The notes: generated by a model not told the origin, from the sequence alone. A stretch of 34,090 nucleotides of DNA from Acidimicrobiaceae bacterium (GCA_905182565.1 CAJJCB010000006.1:1-34090); one strand, 5' to 3'. Shown: positions 8,208-17,246, counted from the first letter of the stretch. Program-made: numbers and translations.

Positions 8208-9184
8208 CTGAATTGGAATTTGCTTGGAACGCAACTGTAAATTCGATTTTATCTGCAAGGTCGGACTCACACAGGCCAGGGGGCACCGATCTGCCGGTTC
8301 TCATACTCACGGGTTTGCTAGGGAGCGGTAAAACAACCATCTTTCGTCAGCTTCTAAATGGCGACCATAAACTCCGTATTGCAGTAATCGTAAATGACGT
8401 GGCGTCTATTAACATCGACGGATTATTTCTCGCTGAGAGCGGCGTTGAACAAATTGAGTTGACTAACGGATGCATGTGCTGCTCTCTTTCCGATGATTTA
8501 GAAGCAGAACTTAATCAGATTGCTGAAGCCGAGATCTTTGATGCCGTCGTTATCGAAGCAAGCGGAGCTTCAGATCCAGTGTCAGTAGCGAACGCAATCA
8601 GAAACGTCAAAGGGTGCCGAATAGACGGAATTATCGCTGTCGCTGATGCTGAACAAATTTGTCGCCAGATTCATGACGAAAACATGGGGCACTTAGCTAA
8701 GCGCCAGCTTCAAACTTCGCAGTTGATTCTTCTATCTAAAGCAGACTATGTCGACGCAGACCAACTTGCGCAAGCAATAAAACAGATTGCAGAAGTCGCA
8801 CCCGGAAGAATGGTCCTTCCCTGTGAATTTGGCCACATAGATCCGCAGATTCTTATGAGCGCTGCGATGCGAGGCGTTGCATTAGAGCCTGAGCCCGAAA
8901 CGCACACTGTTGGGTTAGCTACCGAAGTGATAGAGCCTGCTGGGCCCTGGCCATTAGCTGATCTTCAAGAGTGGCTGATGAGCGATAATTTGGATCTGCT
9001 CAGAATAAAAGGCTGGTTTTTGGGATCCGATAATGAAACCTATGAACTTCAGCTAGTTGGTTCGCGTTGGACAATAACCGAGGTCGACATCCAAACTTAT
9101 AAACACGCATTAGCAATTATCGGTGGCGATAGCAAAGCCCTCAATGCTGCGGTTTCTGTTTTACAAAACCTGACCCCAACTTAA
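8204..9184 (+). CDS. COG0523/CobW-type G3E GTPase (copy A), putative metallochaperone
   Basis: This 326-residue protein has the hallmarks of the COG0523 metal-transfer GTPases. It has a Walker A GLLGSGKTT (residues 37-45), a metal-binding CMCC (residues 90-93), VIEASGASDP as the switch region, and a CobW C-terminal domain around the KGWFLG segment. The G4 motif reads SKAD instead of the usual NKxD. An N-terminal extension of about 30 residues before the first strand is longer than normal. It overlaps the amidohydrolase gene by four bases, so the proteins should be made together. The likely role is GTP-dependent delivery of zinc or another metal to that amidohydrolase; this is inferred from the pairing. 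Confidence 0.88.
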   Translation: MTELEFAWNATVNSILSARSDSHRPGGTDLPVLILTGLLGSGKTTIFRQLLNGDHKLRIAVIVNDVASINIDGLFLAESGVEQIELTNGCMCCSLSDDLEAELNQIAEAEIFDAVVIEASGASDPVSVANAIRNVKGCRIDGIIAVADAEQICRQIHDENMGHLAKRQLQTSQLILLSKADYVDADQLAQAIKQIAEVAPGRMVLPCEFGHIDPQILMSAAMRGVALEPEPETHTVGLATEVIEPAGPWPLADLQEWLMSDNLDLLRIKGWFLGSDNETYELQLVGSRWTITEVDIQTYKHALAIIGGDSKALNAAVSVLQNLTPT

Positions 9185-9334
9185 ATTGATCGGCAAAGCA
9201 AGGACGAAGCAGCAAATCGGCTTCATCTCAATCTAACGACTATCTGAAAGTTCCTTAACCAGCGTTAGAAGCCTCATCAGAACGCTACATAGAACATCTG
9301 ACTATGCTTCTTTCTATCGATCTGTAGGGGGAGC

Positions 9335-11746
9335 ATGCTCGGACACATCACAGTTATTGACCTATGTAACGGAGTTAGCCAATTCGGTAGTCATGTTTTG
9401 TCGCGTCTCGGCGCAGACGTCATAGCTGTAGAGCCACCAACCGGAGTAGCTACTCGACATACCGGTCCGTTCGTTGATGACATACGGGATCCAAATGCAA
9501 GTCTCACTCATTGGGCTTACAACCGAGGAAAGAAATCTATTGTCTTAGATTTGAGTGTGGCCGAAGATCGCGACAAGTTTCTCGAACTTGTCTCTACAGC
9601 AGATATTTTATTTGAAGATCAGGCTCCTGGCAGCCTTGCTTCCATCGGCTTGGCATATCCAGATTTAGCGTTAGTGAATCCTCAGCTAATCCACTCTTCC
9701 ATTACTCCATATGGCAGCACCGGGCCGCGATCTCATTGGCAAGGGTCAGATCTTACCGCTGTAGCAGGAAGCTCTTTTATGCACATCAGTGGCGACGCCG
9801 ACCGAGCTCCGCTTCGAGTTGGTTTGCCTCATAGTTTTCTCCAGGCATCAGCAGATGCTGCCGCAGCAAGCCTTATTGCACTGCAAGAACGTCACAAGAG
9901 CGGGCATGGTCAACACATTGACGTTTCAGCTCAAGAGTCTCTGACACACGCAAACCCTTCAGACCTCTCATACTTGGCGAATGCAACATCTGTTCGTCGA
10001 ATGGCTGGTGGTGTTAACACGGGTGGGATTGAGATACCGTTAGTTTTCCCGTGCAAAGACGGCTACACGATCTCAGTAATTTTACCCGGTGCAGCGTTCG
10101 GTCGATTCGCTGATCGCCTCACAAGCTGGATTGACGAAGAAGGAATGGCGGATCAAAACGTTCTTTCTTTAGACTGGGAGAATCTCGGCACACACCTACT
10201 GAACGGTGAAATAAGCGGTGACGTCGTCGTTAACGCTTTTCAGACATTCGGCACGTTTCTGGCGACTAAGACTAAAGCTGAATTGTGGGCGGCAGCGCTC
10301 GAAAAAAACTTACTTATTACTCCATCTATGACTATTGCAGACCTGGTCAAATACGAGCACCTAGAGGCTCGCCATTTTTGGGAGAGACAAGACGCAGGTA
10401 ACGGAAAAGATGCTCTATACCCCGGGCAGCTAGTTAAGTTCAGAAGCCCTCTAGACAACAGTTCTGATAAACCACCAAAGCTCGGCGAGCACAACGAGCT
10501 ACTCGACACCATACGTCGCAAGCCAACCCAAAGCAGCAGGCCAACGAGCACTTCTCTTCCGCTTGATGGCCTCAAAGTCTTAGAGTTCTCTTGGGTCATA
10601 GCGACCCCGTCCGCGGTCCGTATTCTCTGTGACTACGGAGCTACAGTTGTCAAAGTTGAAACAGCTAGCAGGCCCGACACGATGCGAACGGTGAATCCAT
10701 TCGTAGATAATGAGCCTCACCCTGATAATAGCGTTGGGTACGGTGTCTACAATGCCGGGAAACGTAGCATTAGCCTCGACTTGACTAACCCTGAATCGCG
10801 CGAGGTTGTACTTGATCTAATTCGCTGGGCAGATGTAGTCACGGAGTCGTTTGCTCCTGGAACTATGAAGCGTTTGGGATATGGGTACGAAACGCTTTCA
10901 GAAATTAACCCTCAGCTAATCATGCTCTCAAGCTCCCTGCTCGGACAGACGGGGCCACATTCAACAATTGCCGGATACGGATTCATGGCAGCAGCTATTG
11001 CCGGCTATTACGAATTAACCGGATGGGCGGATCGCCCTCCTGCTGGACCCTACGGACCTTATACCGACTATTTGGCACCAAGAGTTGTTGTTGCAACTTT
11101 GATGGCGGCGTTAGAAAATCGGAATAGAACTGGTGAAGGCGAATACATTGATTTATCTCAGACTGAAACCGCTTTGCATTATTTAGCGCCGGCGATTCTA
11201 GATCAGAGCGTCAATGGTCGGACGATACAACGCCAGGGAAATGATGACCCTCACATGTATCCCCACGGGGTTTATCTATCGGCAGGTGAAGACTCGTGGA
11301 TTGCGCTTGCTTGCACTAATGCAATGTGGCCAGCTCTTGCCAAAAAAATACGACTCGATAGCATGGCCGGCCTCAATCAATCAGATAGACGGGCTCAACG
11401 CGATATCATCGAAACCGCTATCTCGGCCTGGACCACAACAATCACGAATACTGCGGCGGCTGAAGAGCTTCAGGCATCTTTGATTGATGCTTACCCTGTT
11501 AACGATGCCAAAGAAGTAACCACTGACCCGCAACTACTTTTCAGGAACCACCAAATTCAAGTTCCTCAAAGCCACTCGGGTGAAATGTGGACCCACTCTT
11601 GCCGAACAAAAATGTCTCGAACACCTGCAAAGCTAGAACGTGGGGGGCCATGCCTCGGTGAAGATAACTTCGAAATCCTTAGTGAATTCTTGGGTTACTC
11701 AGTAGATCGGATCGCTGAAATAGCGGCTGCTGAAGCACTTGAATAG
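9335..11746 (+). CDS. Tandem-fused class III (CaiB/BaiF) CoA-transferase
   Basis: This 803-residue protein consists of two complete CaiB/BaiF-type family III CoA-transferase units, about residues 1-390 and 405-800; the usual single-domain length is about 400. Each half repeats the family landmarks: an N-terminal V(I/L)-D/E-(L/F) strand, NRGKKSIVLDL versus NAGKRSISLDL, ADIL/ADVV followed by the APG motif, and G(H/E)G(Q/E)(H/Y)IDLS. Only the second half has an aspartate (Asp578, in YTDYL) at the place of the catalytic Asp169 of formyl-CoA transferase. The first half has Ser167-Phe168 there. The enzyme therefore probably carries one active and one degenerate site. The ATG at 9335 has an AGGGGGA ribosome-binding site. 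It probably activates an acid of the local pathway with CoA. Confidence 0.9.
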   Translation: MLGHITVIDLCNGVSQFGSHVLSRLGADVIAVEPPTGVATRHTGPFVDDIRDPNASLTHWAYNRGKKSIVLDLSVAEDRDKFLELVSTADILFEDQAPGSLASIGLAYPDLALVNPQLIHSSITPYGSTGPRSHWQGSDLTAVAGSSFMHISGDADRAPLRVGLPHSFLQASADAAAASLIALQERHKSGHGQHIDVSAQESLTHANPSDLSYLANATSVRRMAGGVNTGGIEIPLVFPCKDGYTISVILPGAAFGRFADRLTSWIDEEGMADQNVLSLDWENLGTHLLNGEISGDVVVNAFQTFGTFLATKTKAELWAAALEKNLLITPSMTIADLVKYEHLEARHFWERQDAGNGKDALYPGQLVKFRSPLDNSSDKPPKLGEHNELLDTIRRKPTQSSRPTSTSLPLDGLKVLEFSWVIATPSAVRILCDYGATVVKVETASRPDTMRTVNPFVDNEPHPDNSVGYGVYNAGKRSISLDLTNPESREVVLDLIRWADVVTESFAPGTMKRLGYGYETLSEINPQLIMLSSSLLGQTGPHSTIAGYGFMAAAIAGYYELTGWADRPPAGPYGPYTDYLAPRVVVATLMAALENRNRTGEGEYIDLSQTETALHYLAPAILDQSVNGRTIQRQGNDDPHMYPHGVYLSAGEDSWIALACTNAMWPALAKKIRLDSMAGLNQSDRRAQRDIIETAISAWTTTITNTAAAEELQASLIDAYPVNDAKEVTTDPQLLFRNHQIQVPQSHSGEMWTHSCRTKMSRTPAKLERGGPCLGEDNFEILSEFLGYSVDRIAEIAAAEALE

Positions 11747-11785
11747 CGTTTCATAAGTCATTTTTTAGCTAGCTAAGATTAAGAT

Positions 11786-11818
11786 ATGACACCTTCGGCC
11801 GTTATCAGAGCAACTTGA
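11786..11818 (+). other. Possible leaderless 10-codon upstream ORF
   Basis: An ATG at 11786 lies 6 bases after a TAAGAT (11774-11779) that could be a -10 element, the geometry of leaderless transcripts. The frame has ten codons and its TGA (11816-11818) overlaps the TTG at 11815 from which the lipoprotein frame opens. This could couple translation of the two. It is an interpretation of spacing only. Confidence 0.25.
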
Positions 11819-13086
11819 TTGGAAACATCTTGGGTCCTCGTTTAGTTTGCATCTCGATTTTGTTTCTAATCACTTCATGTGGCACAAGTTCCAATGCCTT
11901 TAACAATTCGGTCTCTTCAGCTTCGCCTAGCTCCCTAACAACTTCCACCCCAGAAACCAATAACTCGTCGCAACCTTCACCAACTTCGGCCGCACCGTCC
12001 ACGACTACAATCGCCGAACCACCCATAGCTACAATCGCCGAGAAAACCATCCCGGAAGCCTTCAGGCCGGTTTCTGTTTTAATGGAAGCTCTAATTGAGG
12101 AACACGGCCTTACCGGAGCTGGCCTAATTGTTGTAGATGAAGATCAAGGCATTCTCTACCATGACCACTGGAAGAACTTTAACGAGGAACGAGTATCTCT
12201 TATCGCCTCGGCATCGAAGATAATTACTGCGGGTGTGCTCCTGCATCTAAACGATGCAGGGGTATTGGATATAGATGCACCGATAAGCGACGTTATCGAC
12301 TATGCCGGTGTTCTTGGAAATATCACCGCAGCGCAGCTCTTATCAAATAGTTCAGGTCTTGTCGGACTTGAAATTAACTACCTGTACCTCTGTAATTTTC
12401 TCTCATCAGGCACAATTCAGCAATGCGCTAAAAGTATTTTAGCTAACGCAGCGATTGACCCCCGCACTGTAGAACCTGACACCGAATTTCGCTATGGAGG
12501 TCCCCAGTGGCAGGTTGCAGGTGCTGTCGCTGAGGCCGCTTCAGGGAAATCTTGGCATGAGTTAGTCAATGATATTTACACCGAGCCATGTGGAATGAAA
12601 CATTTTGGGTACTCCAACCCCTTCGGGGAATTCGCGTTTTCAGATTTTGCGTATCCTGATTGGGATGGAGATTTGTCTGTTCTGAAGTACACCGATAATC
12701 CCAATCTTGGAGCCGGCGCCTACATCACCACGGGTGATTATGGAAAACTTCTCCAAATGCATCTAAATGGTGGAATGTGCGACACTAATCAGGTTCTTTC
12801 TCCAGAAGCGGTAGTAGCACTGCAGGAAAATCGGACAGGTCGAATGTACAACTCATCTGTCAACTACGGAATGGGCTGGTGGATCGATACGGAACCTGCC
12901 GGGATCGCTGAATCAACGACACGCGTAAGCAGTCCCGGAATTTTCGGGGCTATTTCATGGCTGCAGCCTGAAACGGGATTCGGTGCGTATCTGGTCATCG
13001 AAGACAAGTCCTCTACCCGTCAGGCTTTCGCTAAGCAACTTTTCGACTTAATAGAAACAGCGGTGCTCTCGCAGCGAGAGGAATAG
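11815..13086 (+). CDS. Secreted beta-lactamase-family serine hydrolase lipoprotein
   Basis: This protein of up to 423 residues begins with a lipoprotein signal peptide (hydrophobic core ILFLITS, lipobox ITSC, lipidated Cys22), followed by a Ser/Thr/Pro-rich linker to about residue 75. The catalytic domain is of the class C beta-lactamase/DD-peptidase/esterase type (PF00144), with SxxK at Ser132-Ala-Ser-Lys135 and the Tyr of the second motif at Tyr227 in FRYGG. It would be anchored outside the membrane and act on peptides, esters or cell-wall fragments; true beta-lactamase activity is not implied. There is no ATG in frame. TTG at 11815 or TTG at 11830 are the candidate starts, both with weak ribosome-binding sites. 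Confidence 0.8.
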   Translation: MIGNILGPRLVCISILFLITSCGTSSNAFNNSVSSASPSSLTTSTPETNNSSQPSPTSAAPSTTTIAEPPIATIAEKTIPEAFRPVSVLMEALIEEHGLTGAGLIVVDEDQGILYHDHWKNFNEERVSLIASASKIITAGVLLHLNDAGVLDIDAPISDVIDYAGVLGNITAAQLLSNSSGLVGLEINYLYLCNFLSSGTIQQCAKSILANAAIDPRTVEPDTEFRYGGPQWQVAGAVAEAASGKSWHELVNDIYTEPCGMKHFGYSNPFGEFAFSDFAYPDWDGDLSVLKYTDNPNLGAGAYITTGDYGKLLQMHLNGGMCDTNQVLSPEAVVALQENRTGRMYNSSVNYGMGWWIDTEPAGIAESTTRVSSPGIFGAISWLQPETGFGAYLVIEDKSSTRQAFAKQLFDLIETAVLSQREE

Positions 13087-13095
13087 GGAACCTCA

Positions 13096-13245
13096 TCAGA
13101 CATCTTTGGAATCATCTTCTGAGCTGGAATACCATACATCCCAAATATTCCCAACAATGACACCATATAGATTCCCTAACCAGCTGAATCCTCCTGGTTC
13201 ATAAGGCGGGGTGAGAAAGTCAACCGGGTTGGCACTTCGCCACAA
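13096..13245 (-). CDS. Small protein with TTG start, or remnant of a disrupted gene
   Basis: From a TTG at 13245 this frame encodes 49 residues with a strikingly protein-like composition: five tryptophans, an NPVDFLTPPYEPGG segment, a hydrophobic LYGVIVGNIW stretch that could be a short membrane-associated helix, and an acidic tail SEDDSKD. No ribosome-binding site precedes the TTG. The same frame continues upstream for 26 codons to an ATG at 13323, but with an in-frame TAA at codon 24. It may be an intact small gene with a TTG start, or a gene broken by a nonsense mutation. It converges with the lipoprotein gene, whose stop is only 10 bases away. Confidence 0.45.
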   Translation of the reverse strand: MWRSANPVDFLTPPYEPGGFSWLGNLYGVIVGNIWDVWYSSSEDDSKDV

Positions 13246-13507
13246 GAATGCTTAACGCAAAGCACTGCTATGGTGTTTTGGTTTGCCGTAAGTCTGGTGC
13301 GCAAATTTTGCCAAAGTCCACATTATGTATCCGATAAGACCTTTTCAGAACTGAGCCAAAAGTACTTAAATCTTTGTTTCGATCACACAGACATCGAGAG
13401 ACTTACTCAGATTCATAACTAATGAAGGTTCTGAACGAAGCCCTGCGGTAACAATCCATCATGAGATTTTCGACAATTTGAGAACCTGGACTAGGGTTGA
13501 ATTGTTC

Positions 13508-13513
13508 AGGAGG
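13508..13513 (+). promoter_or_regulatory. Ribosome-binding site fixing the DUF1015 start at 13519
   Basis: AGGAGG is a full consensus Shine-Dalgarno sequence 5 bases before the GTG at 13519. An earlier in-frame GTG at 13513 overlaps the motif itself and cannot be used with it, so the later GTG is chosen. Confidence 0.8.
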
Positions 13514-13518
13514 TGCAC

Positions 13519-14622
13519 GTGATACAGGCAATTGACGCATCAGTAATCGCATCAGACTGGGCTTCGTCGGTGATTCCTCCACCATATGACTCCATGAGCG
13601 CTGAGGAACGGCACGAACACTTGAGTCAGAATCCACACTCATTTCTCCACGTCACCCGCTCAGCAGACGCTAGCCATGGGCACCCGACAGAGCATCAGCA
13701 TCTTGCCAATAAGGGCGCCGCAGCCCTAAACCAACTAGTTTCCCAACAGGCATATACGTCACCATCTAAGCCGCATCTATTTGTTCAGAAAATTGAAACG
13801 ATGGAGGGCACTACTCAGCGTTCGATTATCGGCGCTATCAACCTTCGAGACGAAACGCTTTATGCACACGAAGATGTACACCCTGGCAGGGTTCGAGCAA
13901 TAGCGGCCCATTTACGCAAAGTTCGATCTATGTCAAGCCCGGTAGTGGTCACTTCACGCGATGAGAATCTGGACCTGCGAGTCTTTGAAGAACCTGGTCG
14001 GCCGAACCCCATCAGAGATTTTACAGCGATTGACGGAACCCGAATTACTTTGTGGGAAACAGACACCTCGATTGAGCTTCCAGGTTCCTCGCTATACATC
14101 ATTGACGGCCATCACCGAGTTGCCGCCGCAATCCAAGCTCGATTGACGCGAATACTCGTCGCATACGTTCCACATTCAGAATTACACCTCGGCAGCTTCG
14201 ATCGTGACATCGACGAACTTTCAACATTACCTCGATGGATACTGGACAAACTTTCTCAATGGTGCGACGTTCGAGCAGTTGGTTCACGCGAGTTAGCAGA
14301 CTCAACGCAGCGAGGTGAACTAGGTTTGAGACTTGGTGACCAATGGTTCGTTGCGCAACGCAGAGACTCCACCGGGCTCGATGCAGAATTCGTTCACAGG
14401 ACCCTTCTGCCAGAGGTTTTTGACATTCACACTGCAGATGACCAACGTCTCTCATACAGGCCGGCAGGAATTGACCGAAGGCTAGGACCAGTTACCTTAT
14501 GCCTCCCGCCACCTGAGCTGAACGAAATATTTCGTTCAGCTGACCTCGGCCAAGTGATGCCCCCCAAATCAACATATTTCCTTCCCAAAGCACGCTCTGG
14601 TGTGCTTATAATCTCCTGCTGA
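13519..14622 (+). CDS. DUF1015 family protein
   Basis: This 367-residue protein belongs to DUF1015 (COG4198-like), a family of unknown biochemical function often found near serine-biosynthesis genes. The diagnostic motif DGHHR is at residues 196-200, and the C-terminus carries MPPKSTYFLPKARSGV, the usual ending of the family. The N-terminal VIPPPYDSMS matches the normal VxxPPYDxxx segment. The length is a little below the common 400 or so. No serA or serC gene is nearby in this window, so context gives no further hint. The GTG start is set by a strong ribosome-binding site. Confidence 0.85.
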   Translation: MIQAIDASVIASDWASSVIPPPYDSMSAEERHEHLSQNPHSFLHVTRSADASHGHPTEHQHLANKGAAALNQLVSQQAYTSPSKPHLFVQKIETMEGTTQRSIIGAINLRDETLYAHEDVHPGRVRAIAAHLRKVRSMSSPVVVTSRDENLDLRVFEEPGRPNPIRDFTAIDGTRITLWETDTSIELPGSSLYIIDGHHRVAAAIQARLTRILVAYVPHSELHLGSFDRDIDELSTLPRWILDKLSQWCDVRAVGSRELADSTQRGELGLRLGDQWFVAQRRDSTGLDAEFVHRTLLPEVFDIHTADDQRLSYRPAGIDRRLGPVTLCLPPPELNEIFRSADLGQVMPPKSTYFLPKARSGVLIISC

Positions 14623-14807
14623 CGTAGCTTCCTTCATGCCTTTGGGTCATATACGAAGTGATGATCAGCAGCACGCACTTGCCATACATTTCACATAGTT
14701 CGACTATGCCTTGCTACTTCACACGACCAGATAATTTCATGTCACAACTATCGCTAGGGGTCTCTTAGCCCTGGCGTCTGAAATACAATTGCCAAGAGGA
14801 CTTAATC

Positions 14808-15230
14808 GTGCAAAAGCCACTCCCAAGGGAAGACAGCGAACCGGCAACATCTACCTCTTCACTAAACGGGTCTAAAGCCAATAAGTCGGCACTGCTATAT
14901 CTGCTTGTTTATCCTAAGTTTTTAGCTTTAAAAATCGGGGTCACAGCCGAAAGCTCACCGCAAAATCAAATTGCCGAAGAGCAACAAATTGGTTGGACAG
15001 TGCTTAAGACTTGGAAATTTGAGATTAGAAGCGCCGCAGAAGAACTTGAAAGTCACGTTCTTGCTCGCTGGAGAACTGAGCTATACACCGAAATTACAAC
15101 GAGTGCAGAAGAGATACTCTCAGGCGACGAATCAAAAACAGTATCGATGCATAAAATAAGCGTTAAAGAAACACTTGACTTTATAGACGAGTCAATCGAG
15201 TTTTATTTCACTCATCACGTACCTAAATAA
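14808..15230 (+). CDS. GIY-YIG-like small protein (T5orf172/MUG113 type), tentative
   Basis: The 140-residue product has a disordered Ser/Thr-rich N-terminus and then LLYLLVYPKFLALKIGVT, which resembles the YLL...KIGxT core of the T5orf172/MUG113 branch of the GIY-YIG fold. GWTVLKTW and an AEELESHVLARW helix, with a glutamate in the expected place, follow. Such domains are nucleases or DNA-binding modules. Whether this copy is catalytic cannot be judged. The GTG start has GAGGA upstream. A palindrome, CATAGT-tcg-ACTATG, lies upstream at 14694-14708. It is flanked by unrelated genes and convergent with the deacylase gene. Confidence 0.5.
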   Translation: MQKPLPREDSEPATSTSSLNGSKANKSALLYLLVYPKFLALKIGVTAESSPQNQIAEEQQIGWTVLKTWKFEIRSAAEELESHVLARWRTELYTEITTSAEEILSGDESKTVSMHKISVKETLDFIDESIEFYFTHHVPK

Positions 15231-15442
15231 TTCTGCCAGAGGGTACTTCGTTCCAACCTCTTAGACGGCTAGCAACGATCGGATAACAGTTGGTGGACAC
15301 AAACCCAACCGTTCCCATATTGAAAGCTTGCCGGTATCTCGCTCCACCTTGCTGACTGTCTTTACAAGGAGAGCGCTATAAAATTAACGTAATTACCGAC
15401 AACCTAATTTCGTTGTAAGAGACCTAGAAATTCCAAGAACAG

Positions 15443-17170
15443 CTATCTGCGTCCTCGTACCAACCGCCCCGGCCTCGCACCAGTAAATTCATCGTTTTCA
15501 CGGACAATTTCTCCTGCGACGATTGTTGCTTTATAGCCGAAAGACTCTTGCATGAGGCGCGGAGCACCAGTGGGAAGATCATAAACCATTTCTGGCGCAG
15601 AAATTCCCAGTGCATCATAATCAAGGACGTTCAGATCAGCACGTTTCCCAACCTCTAGGGTTCCCCTGTCTCCTAAAAGTCCGTAGATCTCAGCGGTGTC
15701 ATGTGTCATCAGCTTCACTGCTTCTTCGATTTTCATTTTTGGACCGTTGCTTCGATCACGTGTCCAGTGACTAAGCATGTACGTGGGTGTCGAAGCATCG
15801 CAAATTAATCGACAGTGTGCCCCACCATCAGAAAGACTCCAAAAAGCACCGTGGTGGTTCAGTCGCTCATAAGTTGGATCGAGTGTGTGCTCTGAAAAAT
15901 CGGTTAATGGGAAGAACATCAAGCCTTTTCCGCTATTACTCATCAGCACGTCATACGCGTACTCATACGGATCACAATCAGCTTGTTTGGCCAGAGCTCC
16001 AACCGAGTCTTCAGGTGTGGGCTCGTAGTTAGGTTGTTCAGTTAACGGGTACATCTTATGAAATCCATGAGCGACGTCATGGTTGAACCGCCCTGTGTAT
16101 CCAGTGCTTTCTGAAAGAATTTTTTTCTTTACCGACTCTTTTGACATTTCAGTTACGAGCTCGGTGCGTGACAGCGATTCCGCTAGTTGCACATATGTGG
16201 GGTGCATTTTGAAAGGGTGGAGAGAGGTCTCTAATCCGAACAGCAGTCCTGCGGGTCGCCCAGCTATTTGAGCCATAACTCTTCCCGGTCCGTCAAGTGG
16301 TGCAGATGACATTTCCAGCAAGTCCCTCCATTGTTGAGGGTCTCGGTCTGCTTGTGTTAGAGCATAGGTAACTGTCAGCCCATAGCTGCCGGCAAGTTCA
16401 CGCATCCATTCAATATCAGTGCCGAAATTACCTTCAAGGCCGCCAAGACCGATGTCAGAGGCTACTTCGACAACACCTCCGCCGGCTTCAGCTACCGCTC
16501 GGCCGAGAGCAATTATTTCTTCTGCTCCAGCGAATGTTCCCGGAACTGGCTCTCCATCAAGAGCGCGGTGGAGCATGGTCCGTGAAGAAGTAAAACCGAG
16601 GGCTCCTGCTTCGATTCCTTCTTGGACGATTTGTGCCATTGCGATCAAATCGTCTGCGGTCGGTTCTTCATTACGAGCTCCGCGTTCACCCATCACGTAA
16701 GCACGAACAGAACCGTGGGGTACTTGGGTAGCTATATCCATTACACGTGGCATCTTCTCGAGAGCTTCTAGGTATTCAGGAAAAGTTTCCCAATTCCATT
16801 CAATGCCTTCAGCTAGAGCAGCACCTGGTATGTCTTCCACTCCTTCCATGAGTTGAATCAACCAGTCATGACTATCTGGTTTAGCTGGTGCAAAACCCAC
16901 GCCACAGTTACCGAAGACGGTGGTAGTCACACCGTGAAACGAAGACGGACTCATCTCTGGGTCCCATGTGGCTTGGCCATCGTAATGAGTATGGACGTCC
17001 ACAAACCCTGGCGTCACCAGACAGCCATCTGCATCAACTTCTCTAAGCCCCGGTCCAACATTTGTCCCGAGTTCCGAAATGCATCCATCGTCGATAGCTA
17101 TATCAATTTTTTGTACTTTAGTTCCGGTCCCGTCAACCACATTGCCTGATCGAATCACCATGTCGTGCAT
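15443..17170 (-). CDS. N-acyl-D-amino-acid deacylase-type amidohydrolase
   Basis: This 575-residue protein is a D-aminoacylase/dihydroorotase-like amidohydrolase (COG3653). It has the HxH metal motif in VDVHTHYDGQ, the FGNCGVG cysteine-containing motif typical of D-aminoacylases (the cysteine is a metal ligand in that family), the SDGGAH aspartate segment near the C-terminus, and the closing LEVGKRADLNVLD signature. It removes acyl groups from N-acyl-D-amino acids or related amides in the cytoplasm. The start at 17170 has GGGGAG about 7 bases upstream. It is divergent from an esterase gene, with a palindrome in the shared region. D-amino acids from peptidoglycan are a plausible source, but this is inferred. 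Confidence 0.88.
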   Translation of the reverse strand: MHDMVIRSGNVVDGTGTKVQKIDIAIDDGCISELGTNVGPGLREVDADGCLVTPGFVDVHTHYDGQATWDPEMSPSSFHGVTTTVFGNCGVGFAPAKPDSHDWLIQLMEGVEDIPGAALAEGIEWNWETFPEYLEALEKMPRVMDIATQVPHGSVRAYVMGERGARNEEPTADDLIAMAQIVQEGIEAGALGFTSSRTMLHRALDGEPVPGTFAGAEEIIALGRAVAEAGGGVVEVASDIGLGGLEGNFGTDIEWMRELAGSYGLTVTYALTQADRDPQQWRDLLEMSSAPLDGPGRVMAQIAGRPAGLLFGLETSLHPFKMHPTYVQLAESLSRTELVTEMSKESVKKKILSESTGYTGRFNHDVAHGFHKMYPLTEQPNYEPTPEDSVGALAKQADCDPYEYAYDVLMSNSGKGLMFFPLTDFSEHTLDPTYERLNHHGAFWSLSDGGAHCRLICDASTPTYMLSHWTRDRSNGPKMKIEEAVKLMTHDTAEIYGLLGDRGTLEVGKRADLNVLDYDALGISAPEMVYDLPTGAPRLMQESFGYKATIVAGEIVRENDEFTGARPGRLVRGRR

Positions 17171-17246
17171 TGTGTCTCCCCTGTTCTGAGTACCAGTCTA
17201 TTGAATTTGGCAAATCCTTGTCGTCTTAAAACCTCATTTACTGTTC

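Larger units (their letters stand above)
13087..13518. other. 432-base gap holding a decayed or TTG-started small gene
   Basis: The left part (13096-13323) contains a protein-like minus-strand frame, listed separately. The remainder, 13324-13518, is AT-rich and should hold the promoter of the DUF1015 gene. I see no RNA gene in it. Confidence 0.4.

Noticed and set aside
11747-11830. Frameshift in the 5' end of the serine-hydrolase lipoprotein gene
   Set aside because: The upstream ten codons do not resemble a signal peptide, whereas the frame from TTG gives a complete one; no frameshift is needed.
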